64,000 nt of DNA from Ischnura elegans (lineage: Eukaryota > Arthropoda > Insecta > Odonata > Coenagrionidae), in contig NC_060252.1 of NCBI RefSeq assembly GCF_921293095.1, positions 43,090,881 to 43,154,880 on the forward strand, in the 5' to 3' direction. The position numbers and the translations under genes were made by a program. Positions 12,521-23,903 of this stretch are shown here, one piece after another; the stretch's first letter is position 1; each line of letters starts with the position of its first letter. Below the pieces are notes generated by a model. The model was not told the origin of the DNA. It did not search any database and saw only the letters and a program-made list of their open reading frames with translations.

Positions 12521-12960
12521 CTTATGACCCTCGATGGTAAAAAAATCGACATTATGCAAACTGCTACGAACAGCCACACTGACTTGGGCACCCTTTAAAA
12601 CCCATGGTTCCACGCTTTGGCTGTCATGATGGCCCGACGCTTAACTCTATGACCTTTGGCCCCCATTGTGACCCCCGGAGGTCAAAAAACCAACAATACG
12701 GATCTATGAACTGCCTAACCGACTTTGGCACCCTTCAAAACCTATGGTTTGACACGTAGGTTGTCATGAAGGCCCGACGTTTAACTCTATGACCTTTGAC
12801 CCCCATTGTGACCCTCGGAGGTCAAAAAACTAACAATACTGATTTATGAACTGCCTAACCAACTTTGGGACCCTTCAAAACCCATGGTTTGACACGTTAG
12901 TTGCCATGATGGCCCGACGTTGAACGCTATGACCTTTGACCCCCATTGTGACCCTCGTAG
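12521..12960. repeat. 140-bp tandem repeat array, right foldback arm
   Basis: Inverted copies of the left-arm unit: CCCCATTGTGACCC recurs at 12661, 12801 and 12941 with 140-base spacing, and a diverged first unit lies near 12521. One unit fewer than the left arm, so the arms have changed copy number independently. Confidence 0.85.
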
Positions 12961-14276
12961 GTCAATTAGTGAATAATACGGGTATTTGGACAATACCAAT
13001 GACTTGGGCACCCTATAAAACCCATGGATCGACACCTTTGTCGGTATGCTATTCTTTTTGCCACCCTTGTGACCTTGACCGTGACCTTACTGGGTCAACG
13101 GTTGAATTTTCGTAAACAAAATTGTTATTTTCGGGTTTCTCGGGTCCGAAACCATAAGAAATGACACCTTGGTCAATGAAATTCAGACATTTTTCTATCT
13201 CGATTTTTTTAACATTGAAACCCCATAAGGCAAATTCAAATTTTTTGTTTGGACCCAAATTGTGAGGTCAAAAGGTCAAAATTTTAAAATTTTGCTTACG
13301 CTCAACAAAACTTAGGACCTTTTCCCATAAGTGTGCTAATTTTCATGAACATAGCTTTACGGAAAGTTACTAAAATTACAGGTCAAAAATGACACACTAC
13401 ACTTGGGACAGTCTGTATATAGGGTTCGACTAGAAAATTGCATTTCTCTCACGAAGTTATTGATACCATGTTATCCGTCTTGATATCACTAAAATATGCC
13501 TAAGAATTGGCCTCATTTATGATACAAATGTGCATGAAGCTAAAAAAAATGTCGGCCTCGGTAGCGGTGGGATATAGTCTTTTACCAATAAAAATTCTTC
13601 AATTTAAAGTCTTCTCCATGAAGTAAATACCTTTCAAAATTGTCATTATCCATACTATCGTCCTCCTACTGCTTAAGTATCCAGTAGCAAGAGAGGTAGC
13701 AATAAACCATCGAAATTTCTCTCTAATCGATGTAACGATTGGTACACACTCTGACACGTGATTGGTAAAACAAATCGCTAAAAGACCTGGATTATATTAA
13801 TCTAATTTAAGATGTCGTGAAAGGGGTTTTGCATTTTGTGGGAAACCTTGCCGCATATCTCGAGCGTCACATTTCATTCTGGGTCACCGTTTCGACCAGC
13901 CTCGTGAAATTAACCTCCGCCGGAATTTCGCAGAACGCTTTCGTGCAACGCGGACCGCTAGAGCAGGGAAGTATTCGGCCAGAGCGCGCGGGAGGAGCAC
14001 GAATTTGGATAAACAGCAGCTGGGCAGGTAACGAGTGCGGGAAACGACCAGGTGACGAGCGGTGGTGCAGTGCGATCATTTTGAGCGAACTGTGTGCGGA
14101 ATTTTGGAAAAAGAAAAAAAAGAAAGCTTCCCTAGATAAACAGTGGCCCAAATTACACGAGTCCTTTTCCTGGATTCACGCCCACTGCACACGCCTCCTG
14201 AACATTTCCACCACAACTTTTCCATGCAACAATCCTGCGCACCCATTACATTTTTATTACATGAAAGGTGGGAGAT

Positions 14277-15772
14277 TAGGGTGGTCCTTATTTTTCGATT
14301 TTTCGAATTACTTTCGGGACACCCCCTCATTTTATGCCAATTGGTGTAAAAACATATCCTGTAAAATATTATTGCAATTGGATCACGGGAAAACGTGCCG
14401 CATCGCAGTCAAAGTTTAGAAATTTTGGTATTTTCGGCTGTTTTTCGGATATGAATGGCGATAAGAAGGCGCTGGTTTTTTCAACTTATTTTCTATGATA
14501 ACTAACGATACAATGGGCATTTGGCATGATTCTCCTAAAATATTTTCCAATTGCAACCGGTGGTTCGCGAGATACGGCCCCAAGAGTGAGCGCCCCACCC
14601 TAGGCAGACATTTGTTGTGGCACGAAGGATGCATACACTCAAAATTTTTTGATCATTTTCACTCATCGTAAAACCATAGAATTCTTTAAATAAACTTTAA
14701 TGTTTGTCAATATAACCTTAATTGCTATATTTATCACTGTTTATTGCCAAAACGGGGTTTTATTTGGTCTTAGTGATTTATTCTCCAAGGGTTTTGAAAT
14801 ATTTAAAACAGAGGAACATTGGTGTCCGACGACATCCCGATCTTCGCGTCGAAGACACTTTTTAAAACCAGTTTGTATATGTAGTTCCGACATTGTAGAA
14901 TTTGGATATGGAAACTTTAAACGCCGATCAAATATTCTTAATTGGTCATTATGAAAACATATATGTTGGCTATAAATCACCATGCAATGGACAGGTGCTA
15001 AGGTTTCTTTTCTATAACTTTCTAAAGTTTTCTTTTTTAATTTGCGATATTTTTCTAGGCTTCTATTGAAAGGAAAGGAAGTTTCTTTGGCAGAAATTGC
15101 GATAGTTTGATAGTTTCAGCATAGAATCGGAAATTTGGAAATTCTTTACCATTAGTGGCGGGTATTGCAGAAGTCAGGACGAATAACTGAGTCGCAAATA
15201 GAAAAACAATTAAAATTCGTGCCAGCCCTCGACAGTCTGCTCAACATCGCCCATGTCGATGGTTAAGAGAAGATACCTCTGAAATAAGACACACTGTTTC
15301 TTCACAGCAAACGAGAAGAGGGCAGACCTGGATGTATACTTCGATTGTTTAACTCCTTAAAACACATAGAAAAGAAGGCTATCCTGTGACTCTAATTAGC
15401 TGACAAACTCTGAATGACGACTGCGACGATATGAAAGATAATAATTTGTTTTTATTTAAACCTGGCGTAAACCGATCAATAATTCGCAATACTAAACAGT
15501 TTCTGTTAAAATGTAATTATAATATGCAAATGTAGACCTAAATTGCTGTTAGTAACTCTTAGTCTTATGAATTTTGAAAAATTTTCCTAAATATAGTTCA
15601 ACATCTTCAAAGGACAGCAATGGCGAATGTAATGTGTCCAGATGTTTTCGAGGAATAGCAGAGAACATTGCCACCAGTTCTTCCTACTGCCTGACAGAAG
15701 AGCGGGCTCGAAGGGACTTTCACTTCACCTTCCGAAAGTAATTCGAAAAATCGAAAAATAAGGACCACCCTA
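14277..15772. mobile_element. 1.5-kb TIR element with 9-bp target duplication (MULE-like)
   Basis: The ends TAGGGTGGTCCTTATTTTTC are inverted and identical for about 41 bp (14277-14317, 15732-15772). Directly outside, both sides carry GTGGGAGAT (14268-14276, 15773-15781): a perfect 9-bp target site duplication. Nine-base duplications fit Mutator-like elements best; hAT and P make 8. The 1496-bp body has no transposase I can recognise, so the element is non-autonomous. Confidence 0.75.
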
Positions 15773-15808
15773 GTGGGAGATACAAGGGAGTTTACCAGCA
15801 GACACATT

Positions 15809-16101
15809 CAGGGGCGCAGCTAGGAATTAAGGCTGGGGGGGTTTAGGTGCAACTAATACCGGGGTGTGTGGGGGTATGGAATACCCACCAGGATAAGCGG
15901 TAGGTACGAGATTAATAAATTGCGGAATTTTAAGATAAATGGTAATGGTGAGTTTTATGGTTTTATGAGGGATATTTTATTAATCTTTACACTATTCTAT
16001 TAGTAATATCAATCCAATTGAGTAAAATGGATGAATTAAACTTAAAAATTTCTCTGACCTCTGGGGGTTTATCTCCCCAAACCCCCCTCGCTGCGCCACT
16101 G
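15809..16101. mobile_element. hAT-type MITE, copy 1
   Basis: The ends CAGGGGCGCAGC and GCTGCGCCACTG are inverted. The flanks GACACATT (15801-15808) and GACTCATT (16102-16109) match in 7 of 8 bases, the 8-bp duplication of hAT elements. A second, closely similar copy in the same orientation lies at 31601-31899. It inserted 36 bp beyond the end of the 14277-15772 element. Confidence 0.75.
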
Positions 16102-16290
16102 GACTCATTAATTAACATGTTATCAAAAATGCATAATATGCATAAAAATATATGTGGATAATACTGGTGGGTTGATTCTACCGTTGTTGGCTCAACTTTG
16201 TAGAATTTGTGAAGATGGGAGTAATAACTAGTAATAACGAACGTATGAAATCGCTTCAAGATTGACTTGGTGGGAATGCGTTAGATCCAT

Positions 16291-16488
16291 TATAAAATAA
16301 AAACCACAAATGGTAATTTCCACACTTCAATAAAAAAAAACCACTACCGAAGATGGTTTCGACATTCTACGTCATTTCAAGGTTCCTTGGACCTTGGACC
16401 ATGAAAATGACAGAATGTCGAAACAATGGTCGGTAATTGAGTTTTATATTTAAGTGTGGATATTACCATTTGTAGTTTATATTTTAGT
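16291..16488. mobile_element. Palindromic element with hammerhead-like motif
   Basis: Arms of about 85 bp (left part with CCACAAATGGTAATTTCCACAC, mirrored as GTGTGGATATTACCATTTG). The right arm contains TGAAAATGACAGAATGTCGAAAC-like order at 16402-16424: a TGAnnA box, a GACA/TGTC stem with loop GAA, then CGAAAC. It has the same layout as the 5532-5718 element although the arms are unrelated in sequence. Confidence 0.5.
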
Positions 16489-17648
16489 AATAACGACTTG
16501 TCATTTTCGAAGCAACGTTTATGCACCCCAACGGTTTCAACAAAAACTGCGTCATTATCATAACGGTAACCGGATGGATTATTAAACGTTGAATCGAAAG
16601 TCGCTATCTCCTCCATCATCAATATTGCAATGATTTGTGTCACAAATTGTCGATGTTTACTCAAACAAATTTTGAAGCGAAGTCCGACTCGCAAACGGTC
16701 TTCGCATATTTGAGATTAAAAACTAGATGCAACAATAACTATACGAAATATACTCTTAATTTTAATATAAAATTTATTAATATGTAAATATATAACTTTT
16801 ATATTAAAATATAAAATTTATTAATATTTTTATTCCAAAACGCGTCCATTTTTATGCGTCTGGGGGGGTCACGTGCCCTCGTTTAGTCCGCCTATACATG
16901 GAGAATTTCGCGAATCACCCCAACTATCCGCCATGGCCAAATTAAATTTCACGCTTTGCTATCCAGCGACTTTCCCAGCAGCCCGCTTCTGGTAAGAACA
17001 CTGGCAAAGTGTACGAGAAAACTATCAACTTTTTGTAAACCTCGGACACTATGTGAAAATGCATGCTATGGTATCAGCGCATGCTATCTCCGTCACATCA
17101 CGTTACGCACGTTCTTGCACAAGTGGCACGAAAATTGCAAATTAAGATTCGAGAAGCCATAAAATGAGAGATATTTCCTTTCCTACAAATTGTACTTGGA
17201 GGAGAATAGAGCATACCATTTCCAATCTCCTGGTTTTACATTTACGTGTCTTCGGTCTGTAAGTATCGCATGTTTCGAAGCCACTTGATTGACGTAAAAA
17301 AATTCGCCAGGAATGACAAGGGAGTCTCAGCGCCTAGGCATCTCAGTTCCGCAAAAAACCGCGAGATGGAAGCAATAGCCGCACCTGTGACTCACAATCA
17401 GATATGCGAATGTTCCACGGGAATATCGTCGATGCCGGGTAGAAAAGCCCGCGAAATCACAAACTATGCTGAATGTAAGCCATCAAAAAACAACAAGAAA
17501 AATAAAGAAGACTACCTGTTTTATAATTATACCATTTCAGCAGTTTATATATCTGCCAATATATCTGCCAGTTAATATATCTGGCAATAAATATATCTGC
17601 CAATTGTAAAATGCTAGTATACTAATTCAATTAACAAAAATAATCGAT

Positions 17649-17909
17649 TTGGTAAGGTTGCTGTCCTACCCAAATGGTCCGGGTTCAATTCCCGGCGGTG
17701 CAGTTGGTAGAGATTTATCAGAGGCCATACCCGCTTTGTGGAGGACACTTGAAGCGCAGCAATCCGTCCGTCGGATGAGACGTTAACCTGTGGACCCCTT
17801 GGCACCTTTCAACTAAAAGCCATATGTCGACGCCGGGTTTCTCTCCACCCTTCCCTCATGGCGAATGACTTTAGATGTCGGTCACCTCCTCCAAAAACCA
17901 GAGAGATGG
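17649..17909 (+). repeat. tRNA-derived SINE, 5'-truncated
   Basis: A strong B box (GGGTTCAATTCCC at about 17689) follows a partial A-box region (TTGGTAAGG). The body contains CCGTCGGATGAGACGTTAA and CGCCGGGTTTCTCTCCACCC, which I recall as conserved internal blocks in SINEs of several invertebrates. The flanks TAATCGAT (17641-17648, 17910-17917) form an 8-bp direct repeat consistent with a target duplication. There is no poly(A) tail. Confidence 0.7.
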
Positions 17910-18626
17910 TAATCGATAACGAAAGACATTGAAAAGTGTAATTTTAACATTTTTAAGTAAGCATGCAATTTTAAATTTTTAATGGAGTGCCTTCAACCCG
18001 CAACAGAAATCTCAACTGTATTCAACCACACCTCATCCCAGAGCTAAAGACTTAATGGAGAAGGCTGTAAAAAAACACATTAACAACAAAACGAATGCCA
18101 AGAGATTACCTGACTTAACAGAATTTGCTCCATGTACACATGGTTTTGACAGGATTCCCAAATTCAAATTCCCTTACTCATCCTTGATTTTTCCCTGACA
18201 AAAATGTTCGTTTTACCTATCCCTTACATATCCGCCTTTCGATCATTGGGTATCATATTTGTTCGGCTAGGCCGATCACTGCCAGCTTCACAAGTAATTC
18301 AAATTTTCGCGGGAAAATATACCGTGAATAAAAAAACATACCGTAGTTCCTACATGTCACTCGTAGGAGCTCACATTGTGGTCAAGTTTTCGATTATAGA
18401 AATATGGGCGAAGCTGAGCAAGGAGCAGAGAAAATACCCTTTAAACTCTATCGGAGGATATTTAAAAAGAAAACAAATATTTGGCGATGAAATGAACGCT
18501 TTTCAATATAATGTAGCTTGATAATCCTAACACAACGATGAAAATGATTTTATGCGGACTAAAACTATATCCAAAGGCAAATATACAGCCGCATGGGCAA
18601 ATTTTAATGCCCTGATCCAGCCGTCA

Positions 18627-20018
18627 CACAGTGGATCCAAACCCCACTTTAGACGGACAAAAGTCCAAAACTTTTACTAACTACCCTAAAAATATTCATA
18701 TACATGTTTTAGAGATCACTTTAATGAAATCCGATTTTAAGCTTTCAATTTTTTTATTTTTTTCAAATTTTATTATCTTTAAAATTTTAAAATAAAATTG
18801 ATTAGTTATAAAAATAGATTAGATATAAAAAATTGAACTAAAAAAAATAACAAAAATTTAACGTCAATATTTCTAGTGGCCGGAAAAAATGTGATATGAA
18901 ATTTGCAAAATTATTTTAACTATATCTTTGAAGAAAACTTTCATACTTTACAGAAAAAAAAGATTTGCTCTTAAGTTTGCATGTACCATGCTCCAATACA
19001 AAAATAAATAAAATACTGCATTGAATTGGTAGTTTTAACTTTCAAAAATAAAATACTATATAATATGGTGTATTGCGCGAAGAGAGTGAAACTGTACTAA
19101 ATTGGCATTCCGGAATCGAATAAGTACCTACACCTCAGTTGAACGGAAATAATCTTTTCGAGCACTTCATGCACGACAGGGTTGGAGTCCAAGTCCAAGT
19201 ATATTTCTCGTTGTTGTTTTCCGCAGTTCTCAGCTTTGCAGCTGTCTCCTGGGGACAGGGTTGGAACCTCGGGAATATATACATACCTCTACATGTCATA
19301 AATCTCAGCCCTTGTATAGAAAACTTCACAAAATATATCTATGAGTAGACAATATAATATATAATGCATGCAAATTTGATTTATTACAAAATAATAACAT
19401 CTTAATTGACACTGTTTATATTATAGTTTACCCGTTGCTATGAGGCCATAGCGGCCAGACGCATTCCCTTTCGGCTTGTCATGCATAGCTAATCTTTTAT
19501 CGTAAAACTTTTTTTGCAACTCGATGGCCGTTGATTTCTTTTACATCATTTAGCTCTTCTCCAATGAATGATATATTTAAAAATCACGATACGATCCCGT
19601 TCGATTATCTAACGTTTCTCTAATTAAATAAAACTTTTCATCGTGAACAATCAACGACGTTCCATTCATGATAATTAATTTCTCCACGGCTATTTCCTCC
19701 AATTTATAGATATTAACAGCAAATTTATATTTTCCATACTTATTCCAATCGATTGAAAGTTTAAAAAAATCAAGAGGACAAGTGTACTGTAATCATAGTT
19801 TAAAATCGACTGTTCATTTCTGTGTCCGCGTCAACGGGACAGTGTCTTCCTTTTCTCTCACTTTGACACTCATTTCTACGTGCAGGTGCACACTTACCAA
19901 CCTGTACACCGCTATGCAGTTCGAACATCTGATTACCCAACCTAATATTTTTAAAACCCCATTTCATACTTTCATTTTGGACTTTTGTCCACTCAAAGTG
20001 GGGTTTGGCCCCACCGTG
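18627..20018. mobile_element. 1.4-kb DNA element with about 45-bp TIRs, family unresolved
   Basis: The left end CACAGTGGATCCAAACCCCA (continuing about 25 bases) is mirrored by the right end (ccaaaccccactttgagtgg in complement), with a few mismatches. The interior is AT-rich and without coding. Possible short CGTCA-like duplications flank it but are not decisive. Confidence 0.6.
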
Positions 20019-21521
20019 GCGTCAGCGTGGTGGTTATTTTCATTTTTTATGATATAAATTTTCCCTAACATAATGTACGACTTGCCAAGAATTTTCCCTT
20101 ATCCATCTCAAATCCCCTGACATCCCTAATTTCCCTAACCGGTAAGAACCCTGACCGTCATGGCATCGAAACGGCATGTAATAATTATCTAATGGACTCG
20201 CTTTCGCTCGCTGGGGGAGCTCTAGCCCCCTACAGACCACCCCAAAAAGTGCCTGCGGCCTATTCTGGTCATACGAAAAAGGTATTACATTCACAAATGA
20301 CCTACCTCACCAGAAGAGTCGTTATTGCCGAAGCGTCGAGCACACGTGATTATTCCCACTATCTTTGAAGGCTGGCGAAGTGAATGGGACATAATTGGAT
20401 AATTTTAAACCACTTTCCATGAATCACAATGGCCTTCAAGTACTATCATTCCAATACGAAGTGAGACTTATCGGAAAACATGTCATAATCTACTTGTAAA
20501 CACTAGCATGCTTTCAACCTGTTCTCTGAACCAACTCGAGTAGTGACAAAAGCTAAAGGTTGCAAACCGAAGCTTACTCTGCAGGAATTACACAGACACA
20601 GAAACTGTTAACACCATATTTGATTGACATAGGGAATCTCCCTTTGCAGAAATGTTTGCACTAACAAAAAGATTACAATTTGCATAGCATACTACCTGCA
20701 TCTAACTTATGGGACATATAATTTCACTTACAAATGTAAAGTCTCCTCAAATAATTTCGACAAATACATTATTTTAATACAAATCACACAGGTATAAAAT
20801 ACTATAGAATTAATTAAATTTGCGCCAAACACGATCCTAAATGCTTTAAGATTGTAATAAAATGTAGTGCGACGTATGCTACGCAATCAGTACCAAAGAC
20901 CACAAATTCATCAATAAACCATGGAAACTGCTGGAAAATGTTTTGATTAATTAAATACTTATCACTGGAAACTATTTTATGAAATTCCAAGTAAACATGA
21001 AAAAATACATTCACTGATAGGTTGACTGGCAAAAACGATATCGATATAATCAACCAATCAACATGTAGCCTGTTTACGCGTCAAAGCAGACTGCTATAGC
21101 AGTATCTCCAAAACAATTCTCGCAACAAATAGCAAATGTCCCGAAACTGCCAATATTCTTCGAAATGGCTGAAGTTGAAAAACATAAGAAGGGGTCAGGT
21201 TGCGAATGAATAATTTGTTATCTAAGCTTTCTTTCAGAAAATTGTATTCAATTTTGGCATATTATTGATTCCTCATAAGAAATAAATTGCAAAAAAGCAA
21301 TCTAATTATATTCATTGCCTGCGTTATTAAATTGACCTTTTTCGCTATTGATATATCCATATCCAGCTATTCCAACTGCGTCCAAATTTGAGCGGATTCA
21401 CCTTATAGATCGAAATAAGACTAAAATCGAATCGCACTCTCACGGAAGTAATTTTAGAATGCATTTGTCGCATCCATAAAAAGATCATAAAAAGCTTTTT
21501 TATATATTGACCTTTATGTGC
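20019..21521. other. Intergenic, no gene seen
   Basis: Contains scattered TTTCCCTGAC-like words that suggest decayed repeat sequence (also at 18130-18200), but no element I can bound and no gene. Confidence 0.4.
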
Positions 21522-22310
21522 CGTCAAAAGTTTGAATATGAAGGATATTCTACCGATAATGATGAAATGACTAAGGAGTATGGCTTAATTTCTTTATCCT
21601 TATGGTTTCCACCGCATCACCGTAGGTAAACAGATCTTTTGAACTTAGTAAAAAACTTTATTACATTATGGACCGATATGTGTCGTCAAAAATAACAACA
21701 TGAACAGTATCTACTTTGCCGATAATGATGAAGTGACCTCGGAGTATGACGTAATTCCTTTTCCCTGGTGGCGTTTACCGCAGCACCACATACAAACAGT
21801 TCTTTTGAACTTTGGAAAAAGCTTTTTTACATCACGGACCAATATGCGTCGTCAAAAATATGAATATGAAGGGCACTCCACCGATAATGATGAAGTGACC
21901 AAGGAGTATGACGTAATTTCTTCACTCTATGGTTTTCATTGTAGCACCGCATGCTAATAAGTCTTTGGAACTCAATGAAATGCTAATTTATATTTTGAAC
22001 CAAAATGCGTCGTCAAAAATATGTTCATGAACGGTAGGTACTCTAACGATAATGTTGAAGTGACCATATATATATATGATGAAGTCACCAAGGAGTATGA
22101 CGTAATTTCTACACCATATGGTTTTTACTGCAGCACCGTATGAAAACAACTCTTTTGAACTCAGTGAAAAGCTAATCTATATTTTGAACCGAAATATGTC
22201 GTCAAAAATATGAACATGAACGTTAAGTACTCTAACGATAATGTTGAAGAGACCACCACAGAGCATGACGTAATTCCTTCACCCTGATTGTGTTTACCGC
22301 GGCACCGTAT
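21522..22310. repeat. Imperfect tandem repeat, about 163-bp unit, five copies
   Basis: The anchor CGTCAAAA recurs at 21522, 21684, 21850, 22011 and 22200 (steps 162, 166, 161, 189). Each unit holds CGATAATGATGAAGTGACC and GAGTATGACGTAATTTC-like blocks. The longer fourth unit contains a TA microsatellite and a repeated GATGAAGT segment, indicating an internal duplication. Divergence between units suggests an old array. Confidence 0.8.
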
Positions 22311-23818
22311 GCTGTTTGGCCTCGCGGTTCCCATTCGTAGGAGAGAATGGGGAGACGGTTATTACGAAGAACTTAGTCACGCCTACAAGGCTTAATGTTG
22401 CCAGACGACCTCCGCGGGCAGTCATTACGTCTGTGGGAGAGAGGAAGTGGAGATTCCTCAAGAGATTCGCATTCCCTCCTAGATCTTCATCCGCTCAACA
22501 CCAGCCAAAGCATCAGCACAGCAAGGAAGGAGGACGGAAGCTTCTAGCGCCAAGTGACATCGGCGGTTTATTAATTCCTTAACCAGTAAGTAACAACATA
22601 ATAATCTACATCAGCGGTTCCCAATCTGCGCTACGCCTACACCTTGGGGGGTATCAGGAAATAAGTCTACTTATTATATGGGGAACTGTTTACTCTCCAT
22701 TTCTTTTCTCAACCCTAGTGAGCAGCTTCTACATCTCTAGCGGCTCCCAGCCTAATTTGCTTAACATCTACGTAAAGCTTTCTTTACGCCCGTAGCAGTT
22801 TGTGCCAAAATTACGCCTAGTGATCTCTATTTTAGTAGAATAACATATTTCCTACGAACAATGCAACAGCAAAGCTCCGTTTACAGCAACTTAACTTTGT
22901 GAAATTTGGCTTTTATGAACCAGACCCAAGAGGAAATATATGCAAGATTGCTCATCAGGGCTCTTAGGCATGGTGCCAAGATTTAAACGACAAAATCTAT
23001 ACCACGTGATAGACATGATGGTTCCAATTGGCTGACTACGGCGATAGTTTTCATTTCATGTTGTATCTTTCAATTTGACATGTTATGTAAATTAAATTAA
23101 ATAACCACGATGGAGAAGTAACAGAATCTAAATAAAATTTATTAAGTACTAACTCCGCTGAATGTTTCTCGGGAATACTTCTGAAGTGTCACATCAATCT
23201 TTAAGCATTTCTTTTCGTCGAAAAAAGACGGGTCCCTAACACATCCTTACGACTCAAATTAATACTTCCGGGAACTAAGAATCAATTAATAAACCGACAT
23301 CGTTTCCCCGGTGTCGAAATTGTGCTCTTCTCATCCTCCACTTATTTTCTTTTTAAGAAAAAATTAGAACACTTAAGAAGTATGGTAGCCTTTTTAGCTT
23401 TAATTTCATACCAATCACTTGTAATTTTTATTATTTATTAAAACTTCCAGAATAACGTTTAAATATTATCTAAAAAATTAAATATGTACATTGAATTTTA
23501 ATTATTCTACACACAATGTCATGTGGACAAAATATCGGATTAAATAAATGAAAATAAATGCTGATGTAATTGTTTACAAGGATATTAATATTTTGTAGTA
23601 AAGTACTTAAAAAGCTGCTTAAATCGTGAAGGAGGAAAGAAATTTTTTACCTCTAAATCGATAGTGAATAATTAATTCGTGATGGATTTTTTTACGCAGA
23701 TGTAAGAAAAACTTATTGTAATTGGATTTAATTAGATTTTTCTAGTTCATAGTTGCACTTACATATTCTTAATTTTTCCGAATGCGACTACATAGGTTTT
23801 CCGAGAGAACAACGAAAG
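22311..23818. other. Region upstream of the P450 gene
   Basis: A GC-richer island with an 88-codon open frame (22316-22582) follows the tandem array. I see no domain in it and no splice pair linking it to the P450. CAGCGGTTCCCAATCTGCG at about 22612 looks like one end of a hAT element, but no partner end was found. No convincing TATA box or initiator was found before 23819. Confidence 0.35.
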
Positions 23819-23903
23819 ATGATATTCGAGTTGGTCCTACTGGCAGCAACAGCCCTGCTGATTCTGAAGCTACTAATGACCAAGCCATATAAATTTCCTC
23901 CAG
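23819..23903 (+). CDS. P450 exon 1: membrane anchor
   Basis: Encodes the N-terminal 28 residues plus one base: a hydrophobic anchor ([19 protein letters not shown]) then a basic turn and PP. The donor is CAG|GTGAGT. No in-frame ATG lies upstream in the open frame. Confidence 0.88.

Larger units (their letters stand above)
9669..13415. mobile_element. Large foldback DNA transposon with satellite-like arms
   Basis: The outer ends CAGACTGTCCCAAGTGT and its complement are flanked by TA (9667-9668, 13416-13417), as in Tc1/mariner-type insertions. Arms of about 1 kb (9669-10720 and about 12480-13415) are nearly identical in inverted orientation. Each has a unique outer part (about 420 bp) and an inner array of 140-bp repeats, five units left and four right. 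The centre (10720-12480) holds a nested TIR element (11081-11740) and a LINE scrap (12304-12420). No transposase is visible. The high arm identity suggests recent insertion or arm homogenisation. Confidence 0.75.

Noticed and set aside
10121-12960. CRISPR-like regularly spaced repeats
   Set aside because: The whole 140-bp unit is repeated rather than short repeats with unique spacers, and the context is a eukaryotic foldback element.
9826-13258. Matching 69- and 63-codon frames in inverted orientation (9826-10240 and 12844-13258)
   Set aside because: Their similarity is due to the inverted arms of the foldback element. No start context, domain or conservation independent of the repeat.
13817-14419. 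200-codon plus-strand frame
   Set aside because: It runs across the boundary and into the TIR element that starts at 14277, so its C-terminal part is transposon sequence. No domain seen.
22316-22582. 88-codon frame in a GC-rich island as a possible upstream P450 exon
   Set aside because: The P450 already has a complete N-terminal anchor with its own ATG at 23819, and no donor/acceptor pair joins the two in phase.
22612-22760. Left end of a hAT element (CAGCGGTTCCCAA)
   Set aside because: No matching right end or target duplication was found, so it is not annotated as an element.
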